NCBI GenBank assembly: GCA_022453515.1 | Contig: JAJNNY010000026.1 | Coordinates: 434,001 to 498,000 of the forward strand | DNA: 64,000 nucleotides | Reading direction: 5' to 3' | Source: Astrocystis sublimbata | Taxonomy: Eukaryota; Ascomycota; Sordariomycetes; Xylariales; Xylariaceae | Shown here: one piece after another, positions 43,661 to 55,900 of the stretch | Numbering within the stretch: position 1 is the first letter of the stretch | Layout of the letters: each line of letters begins with the position of its first letter | Program-made: the position numbers and the translations under genes | The notes under the pieces: model-generated | Databases searched by the model: none | What the model was told of the DNA's origin: nothing | Seen by the model: the letters and a program-made list of their open reading frames with translations, nothing else

Positions 43661-45623
43661 TCACTTGACCCCTTTCTCACCAATCAACTCGCTCTGCGCG
43701 GGTTCAACGACATCGTCAACAGCGATCCCCTCATGTCCAAGCCGCGCAACAAGCTTCGCCTGGAGCTGCCCAACCTGCTCAGTCAAGGCCTCGTTCCTTT
43801 TGCATACGACATCGCGCTCGGCCCGGGCCTTCTCGAGCTCGAGGCTTAAGTTGGCCTTCATCTCGCGCTCGGCCTGCTTGCGCCGGCGGTCCTCGGCCTT
43901 CTTCTCCTCGCTGGCGCGCTTCGCCTCGAGCTTCTGGCGTCCGCGCTGGTACTTCTCCTCCTGCTTGGCGACCTCGCGCTCGTGCTTCTCCCGCAGCTTC
44001 TGCAGGGCCAGCTGGTCGCGCTGCGCGTCGTCGCTCTGCTTCGCTAGCGCGCGCTCCTGCTCGCGCCGCAGCTTCTCTTCCGCCTTCCTCTTGCGCTCCT
44101 CGAGCTTCTTAAGCTCTTTCTCTTGCTGTACCGATCGGGTCGAGGTGGATTCTGATGACTGCCGAATCTCTTCGCCAGCCTCCGAGTTCATGGACGGAGC
44201 GGCTTCTTTGCCTTCTCCTGTTTTTGCAGTTGACTCTTCATTTTCCGTAGGATCGAGACTGTGGAAACTGTGAAGAGACGAAGTATCGTCATCTAAGGTT
44301 GGCGAGGAAACCCCAGACTCGCTCTCGCTTGCATCGTCCTCGGGGGGGCCAAGTAAGCGGGAGGCTGCTGCCGAAGCCAACATACCAAGAGCGCCAGATA
44401 TCATCCCATAGACACCTCCGGCTCCTGGCGATTCTGGATAATTCGTCTCCGCGGTTCCCGCCGCCTTGAGCTCCTTCGAGGCCCCTGCTGCAGCTTTTAG
44501 CGGGGCAACAGGTGTGGGGATCGTGGTCTGGTCTGCTTCCCCAGTAGCTTTTGTTGAGTCGTAGTTGCTGTCAAACATGTTCTCATATCGCTTGGATGAC
44601 ATCCACTCAATGAATTTTCCGGCATCAGTAACTATGCCCTCGGGTGTCTTTTTCTCGATCATGAAGCGAGGTACGCTGCCACCAGGGTCGCTTCGGGTAA
44701 TCATAAGCCACTCTATGGTGGAAACAGTGCCGTCGTCCTGATTCTCGAGCTCCTCGTGTTTGGTCGACTTTCCTTCGCCGCTGTTAGAGCCGCTCGTCTT
44801 TAGTGATGCTTTATTTGTTGCATCCATTAATGGCCCCGAGGTGTCCTGTGCCTTTTCGACTTTGATTTCACGGATGATCTCAACTGATTCGTAGTAGCCC
44901 CTGATGAACCCTTGGCGCTGAGGGCATTCTGGATGTACGCATGGCTTCGAAACCAGCATGTAAGACCGGAGCTTGCCGGGTCCGTTTGGCGTGTCGGAGC
45001 TCAGGCACAAGGTGACGAAGTCGCGGGGCGTGGTTGGGCCTGGGAACTGTGCTGATAGTTGATAGACTATGGCGATAGGTTAGCCAATGCTGCCATGCCT
45101 CGTACAGGCTGAGCTGAGCCGAGCTGACTTGAGCGACCTCGGTAGTCTGAGTGACTTACTTACCTTGGATGTTCCCGCACCCCTCAACCGTCTTATCCTC
45201 GACGCGCTTCTCTGCGGCCAAACCCCTGATCTTGCCGTCGCCCGGCTGTCCCTGTATCTTGAGAGTCTCGGCGAACTCCCTCACCATGCCTGTCTTCCAT
45301 TTTCCAAATTGAACGCCGTCGTGGACGCTACGTCTCGCGAACCACGCGCCTCTTCCGTCCTTGGCACTGAGCTTGTAGATATTTATCTTGTGCGGGTTGT
45401 CGCGGGCGTTGACCTTGACCTCTTTCCATTCTTTGCCCAGCCTCTGAACATGATCCGAGGGCTCACTCTCCACATCTGCATCGCCTGCGGGCGCAGGTAC
45501 CGTATCAATAAGGTCGTGTGCGTCGCCGAAGATACTCGTCATATGCGTCGCCAGGTCCTCCTGGGCGAAAGCTTCCCAGTCAACCGGGCCGAGGGCCTTG
45601 AATGTGTCATGGGCGCCGGGCAT
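43661..45623 (-). CDS. DUF3074 (START-like) protein with long C-terminal coiled coil
   Basis: Two exons (45623-45164 and 45066-43661) over a 97-nt intron give 621 residues. Residues about 80-320 fit the fungal DUF3074 START-like fold: NPHKINIYKLSAKDGRGAWF, ARRSVHDGVQFGKWK, VYQLSAQFPGPTTPRDFVTL across the splice, SYMLVSKPCVHPECPQRQGF, STIEWLMITRSDPGGSVPRF and KFIEWM. A Gly/Ala stretch (GGVYGMISGALGMLASAAAS, near 380-400) could be a weak membrane-associating segment. A Ser/Glu-rich linker follows, then about 130 residues of very charged heptad-like helix (QQEKELKKLEERKRKAEEKL onward). START-like folds bind lipids or other hydrophobic ligands; the ligand here is unknown. Confidence 0.87.
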
Positions 45624-46432
45624 TTCGACAATGTTCCTGGTGCTCTAATAAGCCGGGATGTGTCGTGTGCAGTGTCGGAATTGAGCTCAAGATATATTTG
45701 AGTACGGTATTAGGTCAGCACTCGTGTTGTCGATTTGGACTGAGATGGGTTTTCGGTTTACTGGTCCCGACAATTCTGAAGTCTTGGTGATCTTGATTGA
45801 TTTGGGCAAAAAGAAAGGAAGCTGGGCAGCACAGTATCAACGCCGCCTCGTTGTGTTGTTTCTTTATGACGTCACCCATGAATCCAGTCGAAAGCAGTTG
45901 TATATTAGATAGACGAAACCTCACAACAATGCCAGTGTGTACTCGTAGTCGCAAGCACACTACAAGATTGGGTGCATACACTAACCAACATTTTCTAATG
46001 CGGTACTGAATAGTTGCTTTGACCGTAGAGAAGATCATCATTCATGCACAGGCCGATTTTGAGGTCAAATCAATGCAGCATATGCAATTTTATTAGACAC
46101 TTAGAGCCACCTACCTACTGTAGTGTAGGTATGTATAGCTTGACAATACGCTAAATCTAATAGGTCCAGAATCAAATAAATATCAACAACCAAACTTACT
46201 CTCTCCGTTGCTTAAGTTGAATACCTAGGTACTTAAAACGCCAAGCCAGCGATGCAAGAGGACGAGCATCATTAAAAACCTACTATTACCAACTAAGTAT
46301 GCTTCAGTCTAGTTTTTTACTCCAACAGGTAGCTATGGAATTACATCCTATGAAGAACCCCGATACCGTGTGTGATATTGATACACTCGCAAAAGCGGCT
46401 GTGCGCATGTCGCTGTTCGAAAGAATCACGCA
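45624..46432. other. intergenic, no gene seen
   Basis: Upstream of the DUF3074 gene and downstream of the Lam3-type gene, both minus strand. It carries a TACCTAGGTACTTAA word at 46222-46236. Confidence 0.55.
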
Positions 46433-49400
46433 TTATATAGCCGCCATAGACAAACCATCGCGTTCGCGCATAAGCGCATCGTGATCCACTCTGCAGCTGC
46501 CGCAATACTCATCATACCATCGGCGCAGTCCGTCATTCTCTCCGGCTCCAGTTTCTGCACCGTTCTCGTCGTTGCGACTCAGGACTTTCTGCGCAAATTG
46601 GGCCTTGATCGAGTTTCCTGTTGGGCTGCCCTTCGTTGCTGGTGCTTCCTGGAGTGCTACACCTACTTGCTCGCATCTCGAGTTCTCATCCATGAGCCAA
46701 TTTTCCCACTCTGACCTCAGCATCTCCGTCTCCACGCTGTTGACCATACGCATGGCCACGACGAGATCATGACGATAAGAGCCAAGTTTCTGCCGTGTGC
46801 GGCGGAGCCGCCGGGCCGTTGCACGGCTAGAACCCCACGGTGATAGTGATGAGCCGGCGTCTTCGTGGTGAGCGTCGATGCTAGTGTTGTTGGCGATGGA
46901 CTGGAAAGTAGAGTAGCTAAATAATGCATCAATACGGGTTCAATAAATTAGACACCATGGGAGTCTTACCAATAGCTATCTTGCGGCCAAGAATGTAGAC
47001 TGGACGTACTCCTGGCCGCTTCATCCAGGTCTGCGATATAGATCGCTTTGCTCATCATCACATTAGGACCAACACCAATGCGGGTCATGAAGTTGGCTGC
47101 ACGCCGCTCGCTCCACCATGTTGCGCTACTCTGTGATGTGAACGTGATATTTGCGAGGACACTAAATCCTAGCAATAGGATAAGAAGTCGTTGCGCGGTG
47201 ATTACCTTCCACAGTTTCGTCAGAGCAGCGAATGTCCACAACATGAGTGAAGATGCGACACTATCGGCAAACGAGCGGCCCAAGTCGAGAAACATGGAGC
47301 TCAGAGTCCGGGGATTGATGAGTGGTCTTTTGGTGGAGTCCGTTTCGTTGGGGGAGAAAACTACGACTTGCGACTGCAGCCCAACATTTCCATAGACTTG
47401 GATCGCCCGCTTAGTCCGGCTGTGGTGCCCTAGTCTACGCACCTGGTCTGTGGCCACCTCAGCTAACTCTTCAGCGTCCTGACTGGCGTCATCTAACGCC
47501 TGGCGTTCAACCAAATGCTTCGTGAGAGCTGGTGCCTTCGACCAGACAACTTTCGTGAAAATAGCAAGCTTGCACTTGGACTTGGCTATGTGTGTGATGA
47601 CAATCTTGGTTACAAGTTTGAAATCTTGCGCGTGCGGGAGATGCCAAGGCGTCTTCTCGTGCGTGACCACGTACGTAACATGGTCGCTGAAAATGTCAAT
47701 CGCTTGATGATCGGCGATATCAGCTTCACGCGAGCGGCCGAGACGACTGTTGTAGGTGACCTGGAAGTTGAAATCACGTTGCATGTTGCCGTCGCTGTTC
47801 AGCTTCCAGGGACCCTGGGCAATCTGCTTAGCTCTGCGCTCGAAATATAATTTGGGGAAAATGAAGCTCTTGTCCCCGAACAAGACGTGGAAACAGGCCT
47901 TGGCACTGATCTCAAAAGTCCGCTCCGCCACTTTGTTGGGCGTATCCTCGGGCTCGTAAATGACAGGGTGCGTGGGAAGCTGGAACTTGGAAAAAGGTTT
48001 GCGGGAGGTTCCCTTTCGAGCTCTGTATGCCAAGTCGCTCGGACTGACTGATCTTCCAGTAGCGGTCCCGTTGTCGATGGGAGTGTGAGAGGGAATATCC
48101 TCCCAGCTATCGGCACTCGGACTCCGTCGGGTGACCTCCTCCTTCTCCATATGAATAAGGGCCTTGATAAGCTCGGGGACGTCCATTGGTTCTTCGGCCT
48201 GCAAGTCGTCGATTAAGAGATTGAGACGTGCATGGAGAAGATCCAGGTCGTCTAGGAAGGTTTTGATTGTGATTCGAGTGTAAGCGTTATTATCGTCGTC
48301 CTGGCTCAAATGTAGGAAGATGAAATCGCAGTCTCTCCCAGGCGCCGCCGTAACTTCTGTGATTGTGTCGAGACTAATCGTGTAAGCCACTACGAGACCC
48401 ATTTGTTGTCCATAGAAATACATGTTGTCCGAAGTGACATAGATGCGCCCGTTGCCAGCCAATTGCGGTATGTTCTTGTCAGCCTCTGAAGTACTACTCC
48501 ACGACGCACGAAAGACCAACACCAGTTTCTCATCCAAGGGTACATTAGGGAAGAGGAGACGGAATTGGGCGGAATTCGTTCTGAGCTCCGTTGGGTAATT
48601 GGGAGGAAACGTTTCTTGTGTAGGCTTGTCTTTGGACGGGACCACAATCTTTGGAACGTTCATCTTCGCGTCCATGCTGATGGCTTTCTTGTGGAGTGGG
48701 CCTGCAGATAAACCCGTGGCGTCGTCATTGTCATCCTGCGTCGTCAAGTTTGTCGACGAGGTATTTGGCTCAAAGGAGTCGTCAGCAGTAATGTCTGTAC
48801 GGCTACCTCTGCCAGAGTGTTCTTGACCCCAAGCATTGCTTCCCCAGTAGTTCGCCATGATTGCGGTCGGCAATAGTTGAGTAGGATTTGCCGTGAGCGC
48901 CCTCTCGCCACTGTAAGCGACGGCTGTTCTACTAAGCACAGTCGCAGCTGGTGGCCTGGCCAAGGTAAGAGGCGCGAGACTTCCAGGTCTTGTCTCGGGG
49001 CCCAAAACCAATTGCCCCTGAGGTTTGACAGTAGCCGCTTGGTTGACGGTAGGCCCGGTATATCCAGGTAACAAGCCATGACTGGCGGAGATGAGGCTCG
49101 CTATGCCTCCAGCGGGGCCAGGTGGTGGCGTCGCGCTGTTGTCAACACTTGACGCGAAAGTTGCCTTGCGGTGTAAATCGAGCTTCTGCATGATCCTTGC
49201 GGCATGCTCGCGCCCAGTCTCACCCTCCTCGCGAGCCAAAGAGGTGGCCGAGCGCTTCGGAGGCATCGCACTGGTGTCGAAACTCTGCCTTGCCGCAAGC
49301 CCGCCATCTGGTCCAGGTACGGGAAGAGTACCGACGCGTTCGAGACCAGCAGCTTCGTCTACTTGAGTGTCGAACGTCTTGGCGGCGAACTCGGGCAGGG

Positions 49401-50742
49401 ACGGGGGCGTGATGGAGAAGGCAGGGTCGACACCGCCCGGCAGCATCGACGTGTCTCGGCCCACGCTGGCTTCAAAAGCCCTCTTCTTAGCGACCTCAAA
49501 GACCTCAAGCCATTCCATCAACTGGCCTTGTGTCTCTGCCTGGAGCAGCAGGGTTTGGTTTTTTGTTTTGACCTCAAAACAGAACCGGCGCTCTTCTTGG
49601 ACAGCAGGCTTCGCATTGCATAGGAGGACGCCAATCTCGTCGCCTTGCAAGACGCCTTGCGGGCCATTGACAAGCCATCCGAATATGCCATCACGGCAGT
49701 AGTACCAGCGACGAATCCAATTGGTCCTCGAAGGTTTCCCGGATAGCGTCCGTAGGAACAGCCAACCTTGTTTCTCCGAGATGACAGCAGACTTGCCGTG
49801 GGTGAAGACGTTCATGGAGCCGCGGGAGCCGAGGAAGGGCACGGTGGAGGCGCTGTAATCGTCGATTTCGCGCGAAGGCTTGTAACTCGCAGCAGTGCTC
49901 TCACCGATGTCACGCCTGGCCAGGCCTAGCTCGCGTTTGAAGACAGATTCGGTCAGCTCCATCTCCTTGGACCATCCCCTCACCCTGTCCATCTCCTGGC
50001 CATACTTGGCGAAGCTTCCCGCGGCATCACGGGACCTCTTCATTTCACGCCAAACATCGGTCGAGACTTGCACAAGCAGTTTGTCGAGGTTGAAGCGCAG
50101 CTGGGGTGCGAAGAAACAGAAATCCATAGAGGCCTTGAGATAGGCTTTGCGTGTCTCGTACACGGAAAAGGCATCTTCGCGCAGGGCCGAGGGCTCCTTG
50201 GTCTTGGACTGGCCGACGTAGCGAGCGAGGGTCGAGTCGTAGGCCTTCTGGGTCTGCTCGAGGGTTCGCTTCGTCTCCTTGAAATTGCGCAAGTCGCTCG
50301 CCAGAAAGCTGCGGACCGGCTCGACGGATAGAGCGTCTATCTTCTTGCTGGTGGTGAGGACATGCGTCCACCATTCCTTGGACCCGTCGTTGATGCGCTT
50401 GAGAGCGAGGGCGGTGTAGTCGTGGTCGACCGAAACGATGGCGGGCGGGGGGGTGAGTCGGGAGAGATAGTTGTTGATGGTCTCCTCGAGCCCGTGAATG
50501 TCGTGGGTCAGCTTGGACGTCGTCCTGACATAGCCCTCTAACCAGCGCTCTATACCATCGGCCTGGTCGGCAAAGAAGTGAGCCGAGGCACGGAAGGAGG
50601 GCGAATCCAAGCCAGCCTCGTGGAGAGTGACAGGTATAGAGGGACTCGAGCGTTTCGGGGCGGCGACGGCGACGGCAGTGGCAGTGGCAGCAGCGGCAGG
50701 AGGAGGGTTGGGGGGCGCGGCCGAGGGAGCACCGTCGGCCAT
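46433..50742 (-). CDS. Sip3/Lam3-type BAR-PH-GRAM-VASt membrane-contact protein
   Basis: Exon 1 (50742-46970) and exon 2 (46916-46433) over a 53-nt intron code for 1418 residues. Order: a Pro/Ala-rich start; a BAR-like helical region (about 45-290); a PH domain (about 322-425; KQGWLFLRTLSGK, NWIRRWYYCRDGIFGWLV, ERRFCFEVKTKNQTLLLQAE); a long disordered linker; a GRAM-like domain (about 719-835; FRLLFPNVPLDEKLVLVFRA, GRIYVTSDNMYFYG); a VASt domain (about 935-1070; FHVLFGDKSFIFPKLYFERR, PWKLNSDGNMQRDFNFQVTY, HAQDFKLVTKIVI); a membrane segment near 1172-1200 (AQRLLILLLGFSVLANITF); and a charged cytosolic tail. Yeast relatives (Sip3, Ysp1) sit in the ER at plasma-membrane contacts and move sterols. 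The acceptor at 46917 was chosen because it keeps the tail open to its stop. Confidence 0.93.
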
Positions 50743-51922
50743 GGCGACGGAGGAGACGCTGCTCGGGGTGAAGCTTCACGTTGGGCTAGTGCTATCGGTT
50801 CATTGGCGGTGACACTATTCCCACGTCAGGAACGCAGGGGAGGAGGGCATATGTGGTAAGATTCGAGTAGCTCGCGATCGATAGGGGTCGTCGATTGTCT
50901 ATCGTCTGTCGCCAATCATTGATCAACTCAATGGATTAATAGATTCTCGTCCAAAAAAGCCGGCATTAGCTTGGTAAAGGAAGCCTTTGGTGGTGCGTGA
51001 AAAGTACTCGTAACCTACCTAGGGATGCTTTGATAGTGTTGGTGGTGATGCAATGACAAAGGGTCACTGTTTCTTAGCACTGATAACCTTAACGTTATGT
51101 AAGTTGCGCTATTGGATCCATGCCCGTGCCACCACTGCATGCAGGTGATGTTTACCTACCTACTATTTAGATGGCTACTAAGTACCGACCCCCCTGTCCC
51201 CCTCGCACTCGTTTAGTGACGCCGCTAAGGAACTGAAGTACAGTACCTAAGGTACATCCGCGTACTCATAGAAGCAGGTGGCTAACGGGTAGGTACAGTG
51301 TGGTTGTACCGTACTTCCAACGAGCTCATTTATGCCTCGGGAAGGGGGCAGCGAGCAATGCACCCCCCCCCCCCCCGTGTTGAATTGGTTGTTCAAGCTG
51401 AATACTGGAGTGTGAGTCTGGGGGAATAGAGACCAGTAAAGCTGCAGTGGATCCACTGTTGACATCAGCGCTTAATCATGAGCTCCCAATTGAGACAGAC
51501 GACTCATTGTCTCATCCCGCTCCTTAACCCCGTTTCGAGCCCGTCGACCGTCAAGCGTTTCTTATCGATACTTGCATGACCGCAGGTGGGGCACCAAATG
51601 CAACAGGACAGCCAACCAGACGCTAAGCTTAAGTAACATCCGCCACCCGCGTCTTCCTTCAAGTTGCCGTGGAAGCTATTAGTCGCTGCAGTGAGTTGAC
51701 ATTGACACATGCATGCACTGTTCTCATCCATAACTCAGTATTTCTATGTTTTAGTCCTCCGCGAGCAACAAATAGTACGATCAACATCTCCCTGCGCACC
51801 TGGCCAGTCAGGCTCCGAAGACGTGGGTACGGGTCACACCTAAGAGCATTCTTCTATTCTCGTTGCCCTATCTAGATACGACTCAGTATACCCTCTAACA
51901 TCCCTCAAGCTTCGCTCTACCA
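50743..51922. other. divergent promoter region with poly-C tract
   Basis: A 1.2-kb gap between the Lam3-type gene (-) and the LysM gene (+), so both promoters lie here. It holds a run of 14 C at 51363-51376 and TAGGTACC-like words near 51241-51290. No gene is seen. Confidence 0.6.
51363..51376. repeat. C14 homopolymer
   Basis: Fourteen consecutive cytosines in an intergenic region; length may be unstable or an assembly-sensitive spot. Confidence 0.9.
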
Positions 51923-52781
51923 ATGACCGTAATCAAAACGACTGTTGAGTCATGCTGCACGTGTGCAACGCCTCTAGACGAAGTCGCTCGTCTTAACGAG
52001 TCCGAAAAGCCCTTCCCAGACAGATCGCTAGAGTGCTGCCCGCGCGTCATCTGCGGTCGTTGTATTAACGTGCGTATCTGACCATTGTTGCCGCCCAATA
52101 TCCACATCCACTACAATTCTGGACATCTGGAGCTAGTAAGCTAACAAAACTGCTGCTGTGCAGGGAAACCCTCGTTTCAGCTCATACTGTCCATATTGCC
52201 AGATATCGCAAGATAAGAATAATGTCTTACCACCTGGTCTGAAGGCGCCGCCATCCTATGCATCATCCGTAGGCACGAGCAAGACTTTCGAACTTGCCCC
52301 ACCGCCTTACAGCCCAAACCCCCCTGACCGAAAGTCGCACGACGTGACGAACGAGAAGTGTGCTGCTCAAGACGATGAGCCTGTGGAAGATACCCTCCAC
52401 TTCCTGAACCATGCGCACGACAGTATCAACTCGCTCTCGTTGCGATACGGTGTTCCTGCTGCCGCACTACGGCGGGCCAATAATATCTCCTCTGATCACT
52501 TAATCGCCGGCCGTCGAACCTGTATCATACCGGGCCAATATTATAAGGGTGGCGTAAGTCTGTCGCCTAGGCCCGTAGAGGGCGAAGAAGAAGAAAAGCG
52601 CAAAGCCAAGCTTCGCCGCTGGATGGTGGCTTGCAAAGTTCACGATTACGACGTCGCTCTGCTCTATCTGGAGAATGCGAATTATGACCTCCAGCTAGCC
52701 ACGGACACGTATTTCGCTGACGAGGAATGGGAGAAGACGCATCCGGCTCAGGCCCGGCGGGGCAAGGCTATCAAAAGGTGA
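51923..52781 (+). CDS. intracellular zinc-finger + LysM + UBA-like protein
   Basis: Exons 51923-52069 and 52164-52781 join in phase (INGNPRFSSYCPYC) to give 254 residues. The N-terminus has paired cysteines in a zinc-binding arrangement: CCTC near 11-14, CCPRVICGRC near 38-47 and CPYC near 58-61. A disordered Pro-rich linker leads to a single LysM domain (about 130-175; HFLNHAHDSINSLSLRYGVP, AALRRANNISSDHLIAGRRT). A C-terminal helical UBA/CUE-like segment follows (WMVACKVHDYDVALLYLENA, NYDLQLATDTYFADEEWEK). There is no signal peptide, so unlike secreted LysM effectors this one is cytosolic or nuclear. Such proteins are widespread in ascomycetes but their role is unclear. The ends of this gene and Rse1 converge 152 bp apart. 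Confidence 0.88.
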
Positions 52782-52933
52782 CAGGCGCCATGTCCGGGAG
52801 GAAAGTGTTCATTGGTCCCATAGTTTACGATGGGAATATTGGAAGCATGCGGAGCCTCTCAAGCTGCGCAGTCAATATACTAGCTTGGCTAGAAGCATAG
52901 ACAGAGCACCGCTATTATTCAATGGCCGAACGC

Positions 52934-55900
52934 CTAGAATGCCGATCGAGTGCGCACCTCCTAGATCAGAATTAGTAAACATAACAAGACTTAGTTTAGT
53001 ACAGACGGAGCGGAACTATGCATTCAGGCTTACAGATATCTTCCTCTCGATTTCCCGTACGGACCGATCTAATTCACCCGCAATCGTCTGCTTCTTGTCG
53101 TGGGGGAGGAGCGCAAATCGCTCACACAAATCGCCGTCAATAACACCCTTGACGGGCGCGTAGTAGCTTCGGTAGATGAGGTGATCCCTTCCAGCGAGCG
53201 GTGGGTCCTCATTGCGCATGTGTAATTCCAGGCTTTGGAAAAAGTCGACATCCTCTCGACCAACAAAAGGCTGTGTGCATCAGAAAGTTAGCAATAGCTT
53301 GCAATGGACGATGTTCGAGGTGGTCAAGCCAAGATACGGGATTAAAGTGGGACAGACGGGGAGGTGTTCGTCACGTCTAGAAATCATCAAGCTAGAGAAT
53401 ACTTACTATGAAGACACCGACTGTACCCTGGACACCGCTCCAGAGAAGAACGTCTTGACCGCCGACAACAAGATTGGTTTTGCTGATACTGGTCGGAACA
53501 TCCTGGGCATAAAAATGTGTCATGAGACTGAGTCGATGGTTGGACCCATGGAGATATTCTCTCGCATGTTGGAGGTGTGCGCCCACATTATCCTCGTCTG
53601 CCTCTTCGCTCGCTTTTTGAGGACACCGTACGATCCAGATGTTTCCGAATTTGTCACCTCCAGCCACAGACTCGTAGTCCACCATAGTTGTGCAGTTGGT
53701 CCACCGTGGAATAGTGTCATCGGCAAATGGTATTAACTTGTTGCTCTCGTACTTGTATGCGACGTACGTAACACTTTGTTGGACGTCACCAACAATGATG
53801 CGGCTACCTTGGGACTGTATGGAGACAATCAATTGCGAAGCGACCTCCGCTTGGGATTTACGAAGCAGTTGGCGCAAACCCAGATCGTAGGATAGAAGTG
53901 TTTTCCCGACACCAGCCAGCAATCTTCCTTGAAATTGAGCAAGAGCCATTGGCGGCTCATCCACCTTCGTCTTATGAATAAATTCAATCTCTTTGCCATC
54001 TTCCCGGAACCTGTATACGTAGATGAAGCCAGCGCTGAACTGACGAGGGCTCAGGATCATATCTTTACCGGTTCCGACAACTAGAAACACCTCATTGTCT
54101 TGACTAGCGAATGAAACAGCTGCCAAGCTGACCGCAGCTTCGTTATCCCCCAGATCGATGGTTTGCAATACGCGTTTCTCAGTGACAGGATCTACCACGT
54201 TGATGCAAGATGCCCATCGACCACGGCCCTTCGGATAACCAAAATCCTTGGGTGGTAGTACAACCGCTTCTCCGTTGGTACCAGGATCGGCCAGCAGTTT
54301 TTCGCGGAGCTCTGGAGGTAGGGTGTTGTTATCCGATTCGATGATGTAAAAGTACGGATGATCCGGATGCTTGACAAAACGTTTAGGGGTGTAGGTGAGA
54401 GGAATGCTTTGTTGCAGCACCGTGTCCGTCAATTTGGCAACGGAGAATATCCTACACACAGAGATTTGTCAGCTTAACCCCTGACGATAAGTTGAGAAAA
54501 TTTGGATAAGTGAAAGTGGTCAGCAGGAACAATTGGTACAAAATTGTGAGGCCTCATCGCCAATGGCATAGGATCCCTTTTTCTTCATCATACCACGAGA
54601 TAAATAATAGAGCAGGTGTACTTACTTCAGAGTTTGGTCTTGGATACCCACCATGCCTTCTTCGCACTGCTCGCTACTAAAATTCCAACCCCACTCTAGA
54701 TCATTATAATCAAGAGGAGTCATCATAAAATTCTTGGTAATGGGATCGGCATAACCCAGCCAGGTCCTTGAACTCAGTGCTAGCGCGCAAGTACGGCCTT
54801 GAACGGCAACTTGGAATAGACGTACTGCTTTCGGCCCGAGGAACTTCTGGCGAGTGTCAGTCAATTCACCAGTGACTTCGTCGAGGACGGTCCTCAAATA
54901 GACGCCAGAGTGGAGCCCTATGTGAAGGTATAGAGTCCGACCGCCAGACGAAGAGTCCTCCATCGACATAATGGACAACGAAGATGGCGCAGCTGATAAC
55001 GCCTGAATGGATTTGTTTTCGAGTGTGGATTCGGGGTCCAAGCTAAGCACGCGAACAGTACGATCATCACAGCCAACAGCGAGGAAGGAACTTCGCAAGC
55101 GGCCCTCTGGTACTTCACCCAAGCTCAGGCAAGTGACGGTTCCGAACATTTCTTTCTTTTCGTCATACTCCGCGAGTGATCCATCAGCATCCATTTCGAA
55201 GTACACAATCTCTCCAGAACTTAAAGCGACTGCAACTTGTCGGGCATTGGTAGAGGCTGCAACAATAGACCTGTGCTGTGGTGCGGGCCATTCGTTGATC
55301 TGGCCATTGATGATATGCCGAATGCCTTTAGGATGCACTTGAAGAAGGCCATTCTCACCGAGCTGCTGTACAGCAAGGGTGGCGACGGAGGTAAGAAATC
55401 CAGTGTCGGACACCTCCTCCACGGTCTCTCCGATACTCAAGACCAAGGTTCCATTGCTGAAGGAAAGGATGATATAGGCATCATATTGGTCATCACGACT
55501 AAGCTTCGTCGTCCAAACGGCAGATGGTTTACCTGGCAAATCCGAGGCCACTATTTCATTAACTTCAAGACAATGTTTCAAAGTCTTGAAGGTGCTCCTC
55601 GCACCATTTCCGCTGATGGCGTAAATTTGAGGTGCATCTTCCTCTGTGAGATTCGCGACCTTGCAGTCAATCAATGGATTTAATGAGTCAATGCTCTCGA
55701 CTAAGCTTAAATTTTCGGCTGGTCTGGGGTAGAAGTATGCAGGGGTGTACGGCGCCAGTGGATCGGTAGGATAATCATCACTTGAAAATTCCAATTCGTC
55801 GTCGTCGTCGCCCAGTTTCTCGAATTGGTAAAAGTGATGGTTGCCGAACTCGCTAGCAACAAACAAAAAGCCGCTTTTGAGGATGCAAAGGCTATTAGGA

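Noticed and set aside
43665..44273. 202-codon plus-strand open frame rich in Ser, Arg and Cys
   Set aside because: Antisense shadow of the coiled-coil part of the DUF3074 protein; composition is the mirror of Lys/Glu codons.
45087..45701. 204-codon plus-strand open frame
   Set aside because: Opposite strand of the first exon of the DUF3074 gene and its intron; no family similarity.
50045..50779. 244-codon minus-strand open frame in a second frame
   Set aside because: Overlaps the first exon of the Lam3-type gene in another frame; Arg-rich frame-shift composition and no domain.
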